Source: Kibdelosporangium philippinense (GTDB lineage Bacteria; Actinomycetota; Actinomycetes; Mycobacteriales; Pseudonocardiaceae). Taken from it: DNA of 64,000 nucleotides. Every line of letters begins with the position of its first letter. Position 1 is the stretch's first letter. This document shows, piece by piece, positions 20,107 through 30,800 of this stretch. The DNA lies in NCBI RefSeq assembly GCF_021390435.2, contig NZ_JAJVCN010000003.1, forward strand, positions 372,001-436,000. The letters run 5' to 3'. The notes under the pieces were generated by a model. That model was not told where the DNA came from, did not search any database, and saw only the letters and a program-made list of their open reading frames with translations. The position numbers were made by a program, and so were the translations under genes.

Positions 20107-20871
20107 GTGGCCCCAGGGAGCAACGGCGGCGTGCAGTCGCTGCAACGCGCCTTCGACCTGCTGGAAGGCCTGGCCGACGCGGGCGGCGAGGCCAGCCTCT
20201 CCGAGCTGGCGACGACCTCGGGCCTGCCCATGCCGACCATCCACAGGTTGATCAGAACGCTGGTCACGCTCGGCTATGTCCGGCAGCACCCCAACCGACG
20301 CTACGCGCTGGGCTCACGCCTGATCCGGCTGGGCGAGAACGCCGGGCGCCAATTCGGCACGTGGGCGCGCCCGCTGCTGGCCGAACTGGTCGACGAGGTC
20401 GGCGAGACCGCGAACCTGGCCGTACTCGAACACGACGAGGTCGTGTACGTCGCCCAGGCGCCGTCCCGGCACTCGATGCGGATGTTCACCGAGGTCGGCC
20501 GCCGGTTGTTGCCGCACGGGACCGGAGTCGGCAAGGCGATGCTGTCCCAGATGGCCCAGCAGGACGTGCGTGAGCTGCTCAAGCGCACCGGGATGCCCGC
20601 GTACACGCCGAACACGTTCCAGGACCCGGATCTGCTGTTGATGCACCTCGCCGAGGTCGCCAACCGCGGTTACGCCATCGACGAGAGCGAGCAGGAGCTC
20701 GGCGTCCGGTGCATCGCCGTGCCCGTCCTGGGGACCCCAAGCCCCGCAGCGGTTTCCATCTCCGGACCGGAGGGCAGGCTGACCAACGAGATCGTCCAGC
20801 GGGTCGCGCCGATCGTGCAGCGCGTGGCCGAGGCCATCGCCGAAACGCTGCACGCCCGCAGCACCGGCTGA
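20107..20871 (+). CDS. allR: IclR-family regulator, AllR-like
   Basis: Predicted repressor of the adjacent allantoin/glyoxylate genes. 254 aa from the GTG at 20107, which has AAGGAGG 5 nt upstream (a longer frame from 20068 has no ribosome site). N-terminal winged helix: GGVQSLQRAFDLLEGLADAG then ASLSELATTSGLPMPTIHRL and RRYALGSRLIRLG. C-terminal IclR effector domain: LPHGTGVGKAMLSQM, RGYAIDESEQELGVRCIAVP. Divergent from aceB. In Streptomyces an IclR protein AllR represses allantoin genes in the presence of pathway intermediates; orthology here rests on context. Confidence 0.8.
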   Translation: MAPGSNGGVQSLQRAFDLLEGLADAGGEASLSELATTSGLPMPTIHRLIRTLVTLGYVRQHPNRRYALGSRLIRLGENAGRQFGTWARPLLAELVDEVGETANLAVLEHDEVVYVAQAPSRHSMRMFTEVGRRLLPHGTGVGKAMLSQMAQQDVRELLKRTGMPAYTPNTFQDPDLLLMHLAEVANRGYAIDESEQELGVRCIAVPVLGTPSPAAVSISGPEGRLTNEIVQRVAPIVQRVAEAIAETLHARSTG

Positions 20872-20887
20872 GTCAAGAAAAGCCCCG

Positions 20888-20922
20888 AAGTGCGCCCCCG
20901 GATTCCGTGGGCGCACTTTTTA
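20888..20922 (+). terminator. Intrinsic terminator of the IclR gene
   Basis: Perfect 10-bp stem AAGTGCGCCC / GGGCGCACTT with an 11-nt loop, followed directly by TTT. It lies 17 nt after the stop codon. A textbook rho-independent terminator. Confidence 0.9.
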
Positions 20923-21156
20923 TATTCGCTATCCAGACAAAGATCACACCGGATTGCACCGAACAGCGTATTGAATCAGGGTTCACACTTTTCACAGGCA
21001 TCTTGACCTGGGCATCTCACAGCGAATTAACACAAAAACGGGCGTTGTGGAAGCTTTTTGGCACATCGCGCAAACGTGCGTACTTGGCCACGTGAAACAC
21101 CCGAGAATGATCGCCCTGGGGGTATGCCTTTTTTTACGCTGGAGGGGCACAACCGA
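20923..21156 (+). promoter_or_regulatory. Upstream region of the RHS gene, AT-richer than its surroundings
   Basis: This 234-bp gap carries the RHS promoter but no gene I can support. It is visibly richer in A/T than the neighbours (for example GAATTAACACAAAAACG and AAGCTTTTTGG). The ribosome site GGAGGGG at 21141-21147 lies 9 nt before the chosen ATG. No clear sigma consensus or operator was identified. Confidence 0.45.
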
Positions 21157-24100
21157 ATGACACGAAGAAGACACCGCCTCGCCGGGGCGGGGATCGCGTT
21201 CGCGATCGTATCGACCCTGGTGACGGTGCTCCCCGAGGTTGCCGTGGCGGCACCCGAAGCCGACTACACGCCACGCACCGACAAATCCATACCCGTCAAA
21301 ACCGTTCCACCGACGCCCATCGGGCCAGACGCGGCCGAGGAGAAAGCCCTCAAAGGCACGCCGAAGGTCGAGTTCCCCACACCGGCCACGACCGAGATCG
21401 GCGCACAGCAACGTGGCGCGTCACCGGGGCCGATCCGCGTGTCCCGCAAGGACAATGCCCGCGCGGCTGCCGACACCACGATTCGGGTCGAGGTCCTGCC
21501 CAAGCGCTTGGACGGACCCGCGTTCCGTGTTTCCGGTGCGGAGAACCAAGAACTCGAAGTCGAGGTCGACTACTCCGGCTTCCGCGACGCCTACGGCGGC
21601 GACTGGGCCAACCGGCTGAAGCTGGCGATCCTGCCGGACTGTGCCCTCAACACACCTGAAGCCGTTGACTGCCAACCGAAAACCCTGAGCACGCACAACG
21701 ACGGCTCGGGCACACTGTCAGCGGACGTGACGCCGAGCGCGAACCAGATGTTCGCGGTCACGGCCGGTTCGTCCTCCGGCGCTGGAGACTTGGGCGCCTC
21801 GTCGCTGTCTCCGGGTGCCACGTGGTCGTCCGGCGCATCGTCCGGCGACTTCTCGTGGCAGTACGAAATGGACGCTCCGCCCGCACTCGACGGGCCAGAG
21901 CCGGAACTGGAGCTCTCGTACTCCTCCGGCTCGGTGGACGCGCACACGTCGGCCACGAACAACCAGCCGAGCTGGGCCGGTGAAGGCTTCGACCTCAACC
22001 CGGGCGGCTACATCGAACGCCGGTACGCGAGCTGTTCCACGGACACCAAGGACAGCAACAACACCAAGAAGACCGGCGACCTGTGCTGGCGCACCGACAA
22101 CGCCACGCTGCAGCTCAACGGCAGCGGTGGCGAGCTTGTCATGGACGACAAGACCAAAGAGTGGCGGCTGCGCAGCGACGACGGGTCGAAGATCGAGCGT
22201 CTGTCCGGAAAGGACAATGGCGACAACAACGGCGAAGCCTGGAAGATCACGACCAAGGACGGCACGCAGTACTTCTTCGGCCTGAACAAGCTTCCCGGCT
22301 GGACGACGGGCAAGGCGACCACGAACTCCGCGTGGACGGCCCCGGTCTTCGGCAACCACAACGGCGAGGACTGCTACAAGGCAGGCTCGTTCGACACCTC
22401 GTGGTGCCAGCAGGCGTGGCGGTGGAACCTCGACTACGTCGTGGATGTCAACGGCAACACGTCGAGCTACTTCTACAAGACCGAGACCAACAACTACGCC
22501 CGCAACATGACCGCGACCAAGGTCAGCTCGTACGTGCGGGACGGCTACCTCGAACGCATCGACTACGGCCAGAAGGACGGCGAGGTCTACACCAAACCGG
22601 CCATCGGCCAGGTCGCGTTCACCGTGGCTGACCGGTGTATCCCCGGCACCGACTGCGTCACGACCAAGCCAGAGAACTGGCCGGACACCCCGTTGGACCA
22701 GCAGTGCACGAGCACGACCAACTGCGCCAACAAGTACACGCCGACGTTCTGGTCGCAGAAGCGGCTGGCGAAGGTCACCACGAAGGTGTGGAACAACACC
22801 GCCTACAAGAACGTCGACGAGTGGGCGTTCACGCATTCCTTCCCTGCGCCGGGTGACGGCACCAGGGCGGGCATGTGGCTGGCGTCGATCAAGCGCACCG
22901 GCCTTGTCGGCGGCACGGTCGCGTTGCCTGAGGTCAACTTCGACGGCGTGCAGATGTCCAACCGGGTCGACGGGATCGAAGGCATCCCGCCGATGAACTG
23001 GTGGCGGCTCAAGGCGATCCGGACCGAGACCGGTGGCGAGATCGCGGTCAACTACATGGCCAAGGAATGTGCCGCGCCGAGCAACCTGCCGGTCGAGGAC
23101 AACAACGCCAAGCGTTGCCACCCTCTCAAGTGGACACCGGACTCGTTGGACGATCTCGCCAAGGAACGCTTCGACTGGTTCCACAAGTACGTCGTCGCCG
23201 ACATCACCGAGAAGGACCTGACCACCGGTCTGGCCCCGCAGGTGACCGAGATGAAGTACGTCGGCACCCCGGCATGGCACCACGACGAGGAAGACGGCCT
23301 GATCCCGGCCGAACGCAAGTCGTGGTCGCAGTGGCGTGGCTATGACCGCGTCCAGACCATCAAGGGCGGGCAGGAACAGACCGAGACCCTGTTCTTCCGT
23401 GGCATGGACGAGGACAAGACGGCTGCCGGCGGCGTGAAGGACGTCAAGGTCGTCGACTCCAACGGTGTCGCGATCGACGACAGCAACGAGCTCGCCGGTG
23501 TCGAGCGGGAACGGATCACCTACGACAAGGCCGGTGGCAAGGTCTCCGAGCGGGCCATCACCGACCAGTGGGTGTCCGAGCCGACCGCGACCCGGGTGCG
23601 CAGCTGGGGAACCACGCGGTCACGCAAGACCGGTGAAGCCGCGGTCCGGCAGACCGAGGTCCACCCGGACGGCACGCAGTTCAAGTCGGGGACCAACAAC
23701 GTCTACGACGCGGCCGGCCTGCTGATCCGGACCGAGAACCTGAACGACCTGAACAACCCGAACGACGACACCTGTACCCGGTACAGCTACACGCAGAACC
23801 CGCAGACGTACGTCCTGGACGTGGAATACCAGGAGGAAACGGTCCGGGTGGCGTGTGACAAGACGCCGAACCTCCCGGCTGACCTGGTGGATGTCGAGCG
23901 GACGTTCTACGACGACAACGACACCCTCGGCGCGCCACCGGCTCGCGGTGAGCCGACACGTCGTGACGAGTTCAACGGCTGGGTCAATGGGGCGCCGAGC
24001 TTCAAGACCGTCGCTCGAACGAAGTACGACTCCTACGGCCGTCCAATTGAGGCGTACGACGTCTTCGGCAAGAAGAGCACGATGAAGTACGAGTCCACTG

Positions 24101-27100
24101 TGGGCGGTGCGCTGACGAAGGTCACGACCACCAATCCACTTGGGCACGTGTCGAGCACCGAGTACGAGCCCGCGTGGGGCGAGCCGACCGCGATCACCGA
24201 CACCAACAACAAGCGGACCGAGAAGATGTTCGACCCGCTTGGCCGCGTGATCAAGTCGTGGCTGCCAGGCCGGGACCGTACGCAGAGCCCAAGCACCGAG
24301 CACAGCTATCTGGTGCGTGCCAACGGGCCCAACGCGGTCATCAACAAGACGCTGCAGCCCGACGGGCAGTACGTCACAGACATCGACCTGCTCGACGGTC
24401 AGATGCGTGAACGACAGTCGCAGGACCCGGCACCGGGCGGCGGTCGTGTCATCACCGACACGATCTACGACTCGCGGGGCCTTGAGATCAAGACGAACGG
24501 TCCGTACTACAACGACGCTCCGCCCGGCACCGACGTGGTCGCCCCGGACGAGGCGATGTTGCCCGCGCAGACCGTGTTCGAGTACGACGGCGAAGACCGG
24601 TTGACCGCGGAGATCTTCAAGGTCGAGGGCGTCGAGAAGTGGCGGACCACGCACTCGTACTCAGGCAGCCGCTACGACGTCGACCCGCCGGACGGCGCCA
24701 CACCGACCAGCAAGATCATGGACGCCGAGGGCAGGCTCGTCGAGTTGCGCCAGTACAAGGGCAAGTCGCCGAGCGGGGAGTACGACAAGACCACGTACAC
24801 CTACACCCCGCACGGTCAGCTCGAGAGCGTCACCGACCCGGCTGGCAACGTCTGGCGGCACGAGTACGACCTGCTCGGCCGTGAGGTCAAGACGATCGAC
24901 CCGGACCGTGGCATCACCGAGTTCACCTACGACGACGGTGACCACGTCGCTACGAAGAAGGACGCCAAGGGCAATGTGCTGGCGTTCGCGTACGACGACA
25001 TCGGCCGCAACACCGCGATCCACGAGGGTTCGCTGACTGGGCCGAAGCGTGCCGAGTGGACGTTCGACAAGCTGGCGGACGGCACGCTCGTTCCTGGCGT
25101 GTCGACCTCGTCGACGCGGTACGTCAACGGTCAGGCGTACACCCAGTCGATCACCGGTGTCGACTCCGGCAACCGGCCGACCGGGTTGAGCCTCACGATC
25201 CCTGGGGCAGAAGGGAAACTGGCCGGGACGTACAAGTTCTCGACCACCTACCGGCAGGACGGGGACATCGCGACAGCGACCATGCCCGCCGCTGGTGGGC
25301 TGGCCGAGGAGACGCTGACCTACGGCTACAACAGCCTCGGCCTGCCGACCACGTTGACAGGTAAGACGTCGTATGTCACCAACACGACGTACACGCCGTA
25401 CTCCGAGCCGCTGCAGGTGACGCTGTCCGCGGGTGGCAAGTGGGTCAAGCGTTCCGCCGAGTACGAGGTCGGCACGCGGCGGTTGCTGCGTACCGTGACC
25501 GAGCGCGAGACACCTGGCCGGATGGTTGCCAACTCGTCGTTCACCTACGACCCGGCAGGCAACATCACCCGGATCCACAACCAGCCGGGTGCCGACACCG
25601 GTGAACCGGCCGACACCCAGTGTTTCCAGCACGACTACCTGCGCCGGATGACCGGTGCGTGGACGCCGCGCGACGGAAACTGTGCCACGCAGCCAAGTTC
25701 CGCGGGGCTTGGCGGTCCGGCGCCGTACTGGCACGGGTGGACGTACGACAAAGCTGGCAACCGGACCACCGAGACCAAGGTGGCGCCGGACGGCAAGACG
25801 ACGTCGAGTACGTACACCTATCCGGAGCCCGGTCAGGCACGTCCGCACGGTGTGCAGAAGGTGACCACGAACGGTCCGCAGGGCACGAAGGTCGACGACT
25901 ACGGCTACGACGCGAACGGCAACACCACCGCTCGCAAGGGCCAGTCACTGGAATGGGACCTGGAAGGCCAGCTGACCAAGGTCACCGACGGCGCGAAGGT
26001 CACGTCGTACGTTTACGACGCCGACGGCGAACGCCTGATCCGTAGGGACGGTAGCGGAACCACGTTGTACCTCGGCACAACCGAGGTCCTGCTCACGCCC
26101 GCAGGCGCGGTTCAGGGCACGCGGCACTACATTCACGACGAAGAGACCGTCGCGGTCCGTACCTCGGACGACAAGCTGCATTGGTTGGACCCCAACCACG
26201 TCGGCACGGCAGAGCTGTCCATCGACGCGGACACGCAGGAAGTGACGCGGCGGCGGACCGACCCGTTCGGTTCCGTGCGTGGCACCGCTCCTGCGACGTG
26301 GCCGGGCCAGCAAGGGTTCGTCGGCGGCACGATCGATGCCGACACTGGGCTGACTCAGCTTGGCGAACGCGCGTACGACCCGTCGACAGGCAAGTTCATC
26401 TCGCCCGACCCGGAGATCGACTACTCCGAGCCGCAGCAGATGAACGCCTACGCGTACGGCAACAACAACCCGATCACCTACGCCGACCCGGACGGCCGGT
26501 TCTGGGTGATCGTCGCCAGGGTCGTCGCGACCAAGGTGCTTGTGCCCGTGCTGAGGAAGTTCGTGGTACCGGTGCTCAAGCGCGTGATGGTCTGGGTCGG
26601 CAAGAAGATCGTCAGCGGTCTCGCGTGGCTCGCCAAGAAGATCGGCATCAAATGGGTGCAGGTCGCCCGCTGGGTGACCGTGATGGTGGTCAAGAAGGTC
26701 CGAGTCTGGGTCGCCAAGACCATCAAGACCATCAAGAAATCCAAGGTCTGGAAGGAAGCGAAGAAGAAGGTCGCCAAATGGATCGGCAAGAAGAACGTCC
26801 AGCGGATCAAGAAGGCGGTCCAGAAGTTCAAACGGACCTGGAAGAAGATCAAGGAAAAGGTCAAGGAGAAACGCCAGCAACACAAGGAACGCAAACGGCA
26901 ACGGCAGCAGAAGAAAGAACCACGGCCGGACATCGTCGCGACCGGTAAGAACACCACAGTCGGGCCGCAGGTGAGCGAGAGCCCGAAGCGCTGGGGTAAG
27001 GACTACATACGCGACGGCGACGACGTGTTGTCACAGGCCGGGGAGGACAAACCCGCCGGGCACTCCGCGTTCGACAACGAGGAGGCGCTCGCGCGGCACA

Positions 27101-27300
27101 CCAGCGGTGGCGCGATGTGGCGACTGCCCAAGGAAGCGAAGCTGCCGGAGGGCCTCGGTTGGGTGCACGACAACGACCCACCGGGCCACTACACGATCTA
27201 CGCGACGCGCAGGATGAAGTTCAGCGAGTACAAAGCGAAGATCGAAGGCCTGCCGTGGGAGTATGTGAAGAAGATCAGAAGCACGAGGCCAAGGGGGTGA
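21157..27300 (+). CDS. Secreted RHS/YD-repeat polymorphic toxin with Tse2-like C-terminus
   Basis: A 2,047-aa protein. The ATG at 21157 gives a Sec signal (MTRRRHRLAGAGIAFAIVST ... VAVA-AP). Residues ~200-900 are an SpvB/TcdB-like shell region, and ~900-1750 carry many YD repeats (YDSRGLEIKTNG, YDLLGREVKT, YDPAGNITRIHN, YDADGERLIRRDG). The RHS core closes with GERAYDPSTGKFISPDP and NNPITYADPDG (~1769-1779). The variable tip (~1780-2047) first has ~140 residues of Lys/Arg-rich amphipathic helix. Its final ~90 residues resemble the Pseudomonas toxin Tse2 (RDGDD, GHSAFD, RLPKEAKLPEGL, HYTIYATRRM). Toxin identity is from memory of Tse2 and moderately sure; RHS identity is certain. The candidate immunity gene follows directly. 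Confidence 0.9.
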   Translation: MTRRRHRLAGAGIAFAIVSTLVTVLPEVAVAAPEADYTPRTDKSIPVKTVPPTPIGPDAAEEKALKGTPKVEFPTPATTEIGAQQRGASPGPIRVSRKDNARAAADTTIRVEVLPKRLDGPAFRVSGAENQELEVEVDYSGFRDAYGGDWANRLKLAILPDCALNTPEAVDCQPKTLSTHNDGSGTLSADVTPSANQMFAVTAGSSSGAGDLGASSLSPGATWSSGASSGDFSWQYEMDAPPALDGPEPELELSYSSGSVDAHTSATNNQPSWAGEGFDLNPGGYIERRYASCSTDTKDSNNTKKTGDLCWRTDNATLQLNGSGGELVMDDKTKEWRLRSDDGSKIERLSGKDNGDNNGEAWKITTKDGTQYFFGLNKLPGWTTGKATTNSAWTAPVFGNHNGEDCYKAGSFDTSWCQQAWRWNLDYVVDVNGNTSSYFYKTETNNYARNMTATKVSSYVRDGYLERIDYGQKDGEVYTKPAIGQVAFTVADRCIPGTDCVTTKPENWPDTPLDQQCTSTTNCANKYTPTFWSQKRLAKVTTKVWNNTAYKNVDEWAFTHSFPAPGDGTRAGMWLASIKRTGLVGGTVALPEVNFDGVQMSNRVDGIEGIPPMNWWRLKAIRTETGGEIAVNYMAKECAAPSNLPVEDNNAKRCHPLKWTPDSLDDLAKERFDWFHKYVVADITEKDLTTGLAPQVTEMKYVGTPAWHHDEEDGLIPAERKSWSQWRGYDRVQTIKGGQEQTETLFFRGMDEDKTAAGGVKDVKVVDSNGVAIDDSNELAGVERERITYDKAGGKVSERAITDQWVSEPTATRVRSWGTTRSRKTGEAAVRQTEVHPDGTQFKSGTNNVYDAAGLLIRTENLNDLNNPNDDTCTRYSYTQNPQTYVLDVEYQEETVRVACDKTPNLPADLVDVERTFYDDNDTLGAPPARGEPTRRDEFNGWVNGAPSFKTVARTKYDSYGRPIEAYDVFGKKSTMKYESTVGGALTKVTTTNPLGHVSSTEYEPAWGEPTAITDTNNKRTEKMFDPLGRVIKSWLPGRDRTQSPSTEHSYLVRANGPNAVINKTLQPDGQYVTDIDLLDGQMRERQSQDPAPGGGRVITDTIYDSRGLEIKTNGPYYNDAPPGTDVVAPDEAMLPAQTVFEYDGEDRLTAEIFKVEGVEKWRTTHSYSGSRYDVDPPDGATPTSKIMDAEGRLVELRQYKGKSPSGEYDKTTYTYTPHGQLESVTDPAGNVWRHEYDLLGREVKTIDPDRGITEFTYDDGDHVATKKDAKGNVLAFAYDDIGRNTAIHEGSLTGPKRAEWTFDKLADGTLVPGVSTSSTRYVNGQAYTQSITGVDSGNRPTGLSLTIPGAEGKLAGTYKFSTTYRQDGDIATATMPAAGGLAEETLTYGYNSLGLPTTLTGKTSYVTNTTYTPYSEPLQVTLSAGGKWVKRSAEYEVGTRRLLRTVTERETPGRMVANSSFTYDPAGNITRIHNQPGADTGEPADTQCFQHDYLRRMTGAWTPRDGNCATQPSSAGLGGPAPYWHGWTYDKAGNRTTETKVAPDGKTTSSTYTYPEPGQARPHGVQKVTTNGPQGTKVDDYGYDANGNTTARKGQSLEWDLEGQLTKVTDGAKVTSYVYDADGERLIRRDGSGTTLYLGTTEVLLTPAGAVQGTRHYIHDEETVAVRTSDDKLHWLDPNHVGTAELSIDADTQEVTRRRTDPFGSVRGTAPATWPGQQGFVGGTIDADTGLTQLGERAYDPSTGKFISPDPEIDYSEPQQMNAYAYGNNNPITYADPDGRFWVIVARVVATKVLVPVLRKFVVPVLKRVMVWVGKKIVSGLAWLAKKIGIKWVQVARWVTVMVVKKVRVWVAKTIKTIKKSKVWKEAKKKVAKWIGKKNVQRIKKAVQKFKRTWKKIKEKVKEKRQQHKERKRQRQQKKEPRPDIVATGKNTTVGPQVSESPKRWGKDYIRDGDDVLSQAGEDKPAGHSAFDNEEALARHTSGGAMWRLPKEAKLPEGLGWVHDNDPPGHYTIYATRRMKFSEYKAKIEGLPWEYVKKIRSTRPRG

Positions 27301-27305
27301 GCACA

Positions 27306-27779
27306 GTGGACAAAGCATGGGAGGCGCTGGAACGTGCCACCGCGTCCTATCGTGAGGCCGGTGACGCGGTGCTGGCAGGCGACCCGGTGGAGACATTGCG
27401 GGCGATCTTCGCGTCCGGCAACAGCCACCACGCGGCGATCCGGTTGATCGGGGATCGTGCCCCCGAGCGTCCCGAACTGGTGCGGGAGTTCCTGCCCGAA
27501 CTGTTCGACACCGCGCTCAGCGATTCCCCGATCTCGCAGAGGGCAAGGTACATCCTGGCGGCGTTGCCTCCGGAGGTGCGTAACCCGCACCTGGAAGCAG
27601 TGACGGCACGGGAGATAGCGAACCCGGACCCCGACCGCTGGGAAGAGCTGCGCGGGTTGGCGGTGCTGCTCGAACGGGTCGATCGACTCGACCTGCTCGA
27701 ACAGCTGAAGGACGCCGTCCGGGACTCACCGGAAGAAGCACTCCGCGACATAGCTGAGGACTTCCCCCAGCACAGCTAG
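27306..27779 (+). CDS. Candidate immunity protein of the RHS toxin
   Basis: A 157-aa, all-helical acidic protein (WEALERATASYREAGDAVLA, ETLRAIFASGNSHHAAIRLI, SQRARYILAALPPEVRNPHL) with HEAT/TPR-like helix spacing and no signal peptide. GTG at 27306 lies 8 nt after AAGGGGG; a GTG at 27297 overlapping the RHS stop (GTGA) is equally possible and would add three residues. Being the only gene between the toxin tip and a terminator, it is the natural immunity candidate. It does not look like the ~77-aa Tsi2 of Pseudomonas. Function inferred from position only. Confidence 0.6.
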   Translation: MDKAWEALERATASYREAGDAVLAGDPVETLRAIFASGNSHHAAIRLIGDRAPERPELVREFLPELFDTALSDSPISQRARYILAALPPEVRNPHLEAVTAREIANPDPDRWEELRGLAVLLERVDRLDLLEQLKDAVRDSPEEALRDIAEDFPQHS

Positions 27780-27788
27780 CAAAAACCC

Positions 27789-27834
27789 CTCGTGAGTGGT
27801 TATTCGTGTTAGAACACGAATAACCACTCACGAG
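27789..27834. terminator. Palindrome family copy 2 (perfect bidirectional terminator)
   Basis: The most complete copy: 22-bp perfect arms starting CTCGTGAGTGGTTATTCG with only AG as the centre. AAAAA lies 3 bases outside the left arm and CTTTTT immediately outside the right arm, so it can terminate in both directions. It separates the convergent immunity gene and FG-GAP protein gene. Confidence 0.88.
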
Positions 27835-27839
27835 CTTTT

Positions 27840-30800
27840 TCAGGGCTCTATTCTTAAGACATACCGCTGGTGTGCGGCCCCTGAGCAGGCCACCTGTGTC
27901 ACAGCCGTGTTGTTGGCTGTGGATCCGCCCGCGACCGTCACACACTTGTCACTGTGGATGATCCGGGGCTGGACAACGACATCCATCCCGCTGCCGCTCA
28001 CATAATCCAGTCGGAACTGCTGGTTTGCCTGTGGGGCACCGGTTGGCTCGCACGTCCACTGTCCGATCGCGACGTTGTCCTCGTGCTTCCAGCCTGGGAT
28101 GTCCAGGCATTTGCCCGCGTCCGTCTTGATCTGGAAGTACGGTGTGCTGCCGATCCGGTCCAGCTCGAACTGCTGATGAGCGGCCGATGCGGCACAGTCC
28201 TGCTGCTGGAACGGCCCGCCGTCGGCCACGTTGCCCGCCGGAATCCCGGTGCACTTCTCGCTGTGGCTCGGCTGCAGGCGGTACCTGCGGCCCGGTTCGA
28301 TGTACACAGCGTCGGCCACGTCAGCGACCTCGCCTTGCCAGTCGGTTCGCTTGTCGGCGAACGTCGTTCCGTTGGAAACAAAGGTGTACATCTGACGCTG
28401 ACCGTTTCCGGTGTCGTACAGCGATGCGATGTCACCACGGCCGTCGCCATTGAAGTCCCCTGCGGCAAGGGAGGACTTCAGGGAATCGAAAGCCGTGCTC
28501 TCCCAGCCGGTCGAAACTGACCATGGGCTGCCCGCGGTAAAGATCTGTACCTGGGTTGACGTCCCGCCTCGGTTGTAGGACGCCACGATCTCGTCCTTGC
28601 CCTCAGCGTCGCCATTGACGTTCGTCGTCACGAAGGTCGCCTTGGAGCGATCGAAAGCAGTGCTCTCCCACTGCGAAACCGGCGCCGCGAACGAAGAACC
28701 GTTCGACACATGCAGGAAAAGCTTGGTTTGCAGTGTTCCCGGCGCACCACGGAAACCGGCGATGTCATCATCGCCATCGCCGTCGAAGTCACCCGCGACC
28801 GGGGAAAGGTGGTTGATGTCCAACGCACCCTCCCATTGCTGCACGGGTGCCGCGAACACCCCGCCACCGGACCGGTGCAGCCACAGTTTCGTCTGCGCTC
28901 CCGGAAGCCCTTGGAACACAGCCAGATCGTCATCGCCGTCGGCATCGAAGTCGCCTGCGGTGATTCTCAAATGGGACAACCGGTAGTCTCCGGTCCACGC
29001 GGGTTCGCTTTCGGCGTCGAAACGGTTGCTGTCCGAGCGCAACAGGTACAGCCGGACCTTACGATCCGGGTCTTCCCGAAGCACCGCGATATCGCCACGG
29101 CCGTCACCGTCGAAGTCGCCATTCGCACTCTTGATCCGGTACAGCGGGAAACCGCCGCTGACATCCGTGTCCCAGCCAACATAACCGGACGAGAAACCAG
29201 TACCCGTCGACAGGAAGTTCCACGCCGCCGTCCGGCCATTGCCTTGGTCGAACAACATGGCGAAGTCGGCACGCCTGTCCCCGTTGGTATCCCCACGGAT
29301 CGCCGCGCCGGGAACGGTACGAATCTGCGCAGTCAACGTCCAAGCTGGACTCAACGGACTGATGTTGCCCGCCTTGTCCACAGCCCGGACATACAGCGGC
29401 CGACTGGAATTGTCGTCCCACACAGTGATCGGGACCGTGGCTGAACCGGGCGCGTCGGCCGCGACCCACATGGTCGTTTTGTCCTGCTGGAAACCGTATC
29501 GGAAACCCGCGATGTCCGTATCCGTGCCGCTGAACTTCACGGTGCCGAGTTCACCGACGGACCGAACCGGTGTGTTGTCAGGGAAATCGGTGGACGTGAT
29601 GGTCGGCGGAACCGGACGAGTCCGGTCGACCGTGAAGTAACAACTCGGCGAGTCCGGTCCAGCAATAAGAGCATCCATGATCCGGGCGCGATAATTGAAC
29701 ACCTTCGTCGGCTGATTGTCCGGCAGAACCCCAGCGGCCACAGGCGACCACGAGAACGCGCCACCAGACCTGAACAGCGGAGTGTCCGAAGCGTGCACGA
29801 CGGTGTTGCCGTCGAGAATCTCCAGCCGCGCCTTGACATTGTCACCGTCCGGATCGGACGCGATCGAAGAGAACGTCGGCGAGGCCGTGTTCAACGCCAC
29901 CGGCGCCGCGGCCGTGCCACACGGCGTCGGCGGGACGGTCGTGAAGTTCGTCGGCACGCTTGGCTTGTTGTTGAACTCGACCACAAGCCGGGCGGTGTTG
30001 AAGTAGAACTTCTTCCACTGCGCGTTCGAGCCCTCGTTGGGCGCACGCAGGCCGAACGTCAAAGTGCCGGTCTTGGCGTTGGCCGTGTTCTGCACCAACG
30101 TCTTCAACGCCGCCGAGCTGAACTCCATCGGCAGGTCCGGCTGGGTCGTGGTGCAGCCGCCGCCTTCGTTGGCGTTGCCGGACCGGCTGTCCAGTTTGGT
30201 CAGCCACCACTTCTTGTCGGTGCCGGACTCCGTGGTGGTGTTCCAGGTGATCTTGGTGCCCGCTTCGATCCCCTTGGTGTGGTACAGGTCCACCGGGGTC
30301 GCGGCGCACGCGCCCGAGTGGTCGAGGGTGATCGCGAACCACGTGTTCAGCACCTGCGCACCGGCGATCGGGGACGTGTTGACCTGGAAGAACGACCGGT
30401 GCAGGCCATGCGGCGACTTGAACGTCTGCAGGCCGACCCGTGCCGTGTCCCGGTCCAAGTCCCAGTACTCGGTGTTCGGCGAGTAGGAGTCCACGGAGAC
30501 CCAGCGGTTCTGCGTCCCGCTGTACGACGGGTCGATGTACAGCGGGAAATTGGTGTGCGGCGACGTGAGCATCCCGGCATCGGGTACGACAGTCAGCTCG
30601 CCATTGCCAACCCGCAGGTCCATCGGGCGATGGTCGATCTCCGGCGCCACAGCGGACCGGGCGGCGGCTGGCGTCTCCCACATGGTCGGTGGACCCGACT
30701 CGAAGATGATGTTCCCGCTGTCGTCCACGGCTGTGGTCTTGCCGTTGTCGCCTGCTTTGACCGGCAGACCGGAGGCCTTGAACTTGATTTCCCGCAGTGC

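Noticed and set aside
21718-23283. Minus-strand frame inside the RHS gene, and similar ones at 23620, 24661 and 25945
   Set aside because: Shadows of the repetitive GC-rich RHS coding sequence; RHS motifs are continuous on the plus strand.
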